Assembly: GCA_009823395.1 (NCBI GenBank)
Contig: CM020514.1
Span: 12,569,466 to 12,633,465 of the forward strand
Direction: 5' to 3'
Source of the DNA: Thamnaconus septentrionalis
Taxonomy: Eukaryota; Chordata; Actinopteri; Tetraodontiformes; Monacanthidae
DNA: 64,000 nucleotides
The DNA is not shown here. Position 1 is the first letter of the stretch. More model-generated notes on the stretch are below. The model was not told the origin of the DNA. It searched no databases and saw only the letters and a list, made by a program, of their open reading frames with translations.

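Noticed and set aside
2284..64000. ABCA13 or ABCA1/4/7 instead of ABCA12
   Set aside because: Motifs such as [16 protein letters not shown] and LVY.LPPFS, the NBD2 sequence and adjacent bard1 point to ABCA12; ABCA13 resembles it only in ectodomain size.

Overview
The window is vertebrate nuclear DNA and looks like a teleost fish genome. Coding sequence is cut into dozens of short exons with GT-AG introns. The introns carry fish-type repeats: hAT and Harbinger-like MITEs, tRNA-type SINEs with (GAAT)n tails, and many dinucleotide microsatellites. There is no operon structure and nothing prokaryotic or viral.

Almost all of it is one gene on the minus strand: a teleost abca12, an ABC subfamily A lipid transporter. 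Reading from high to low coordinates, 71 coding exons (v1 to v71) can be chained with matching splice phases from 64000 to a stop codon at 2284-2286. About 4,460 residues are visible. Exon v1 is cut by the window edge and matches the stretch just after the first membrane segment, so only the N-terminal start is missing. v2-v40 (61356 to 34011) encode the first extracellular domain, about 2,900 residues, far larger than in human ABCA12. v41-v44 are the first membrane bundle, v45-v49 NBD1, v50-v51 the regulatory linker, v52 the next membrane segment, v53-v58 the second extracellular domain, v59-v62 the second membrane bundle, v63-v69 NBD2, and v70-v71 the C-terminal tail.

At the low-coordinate end a second minus-strand gene begins: the first coding exon of bard1 (1162-1253), with an ETS/CRE-rich promoter squeezed into the roughly 300 bp after the abca12 poly(A) signal. 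The BARD1-ABCA12 order matches human 2q35 and supports the abca12 call independently.

The introns hold a hAT MITE with a perfect 8-bp target duplication (3201-3536), a second hAT-like MITE (8951-9419), a palindromic MITE (20178-20515), a SINE (11600-11976), a second SINE split by a 682-bp Harbinger-like MITE (57439-58498), an inverted pair of a dispersed repeat, and a five-copy 48-bp minisatellite (40593-40832). No tRNA, rRNA, CRISPR or prophage features were seen. Splice sites were placed by eye from phase and homology. The least certain are v12-v14, the v45 donor and the v61 donor.
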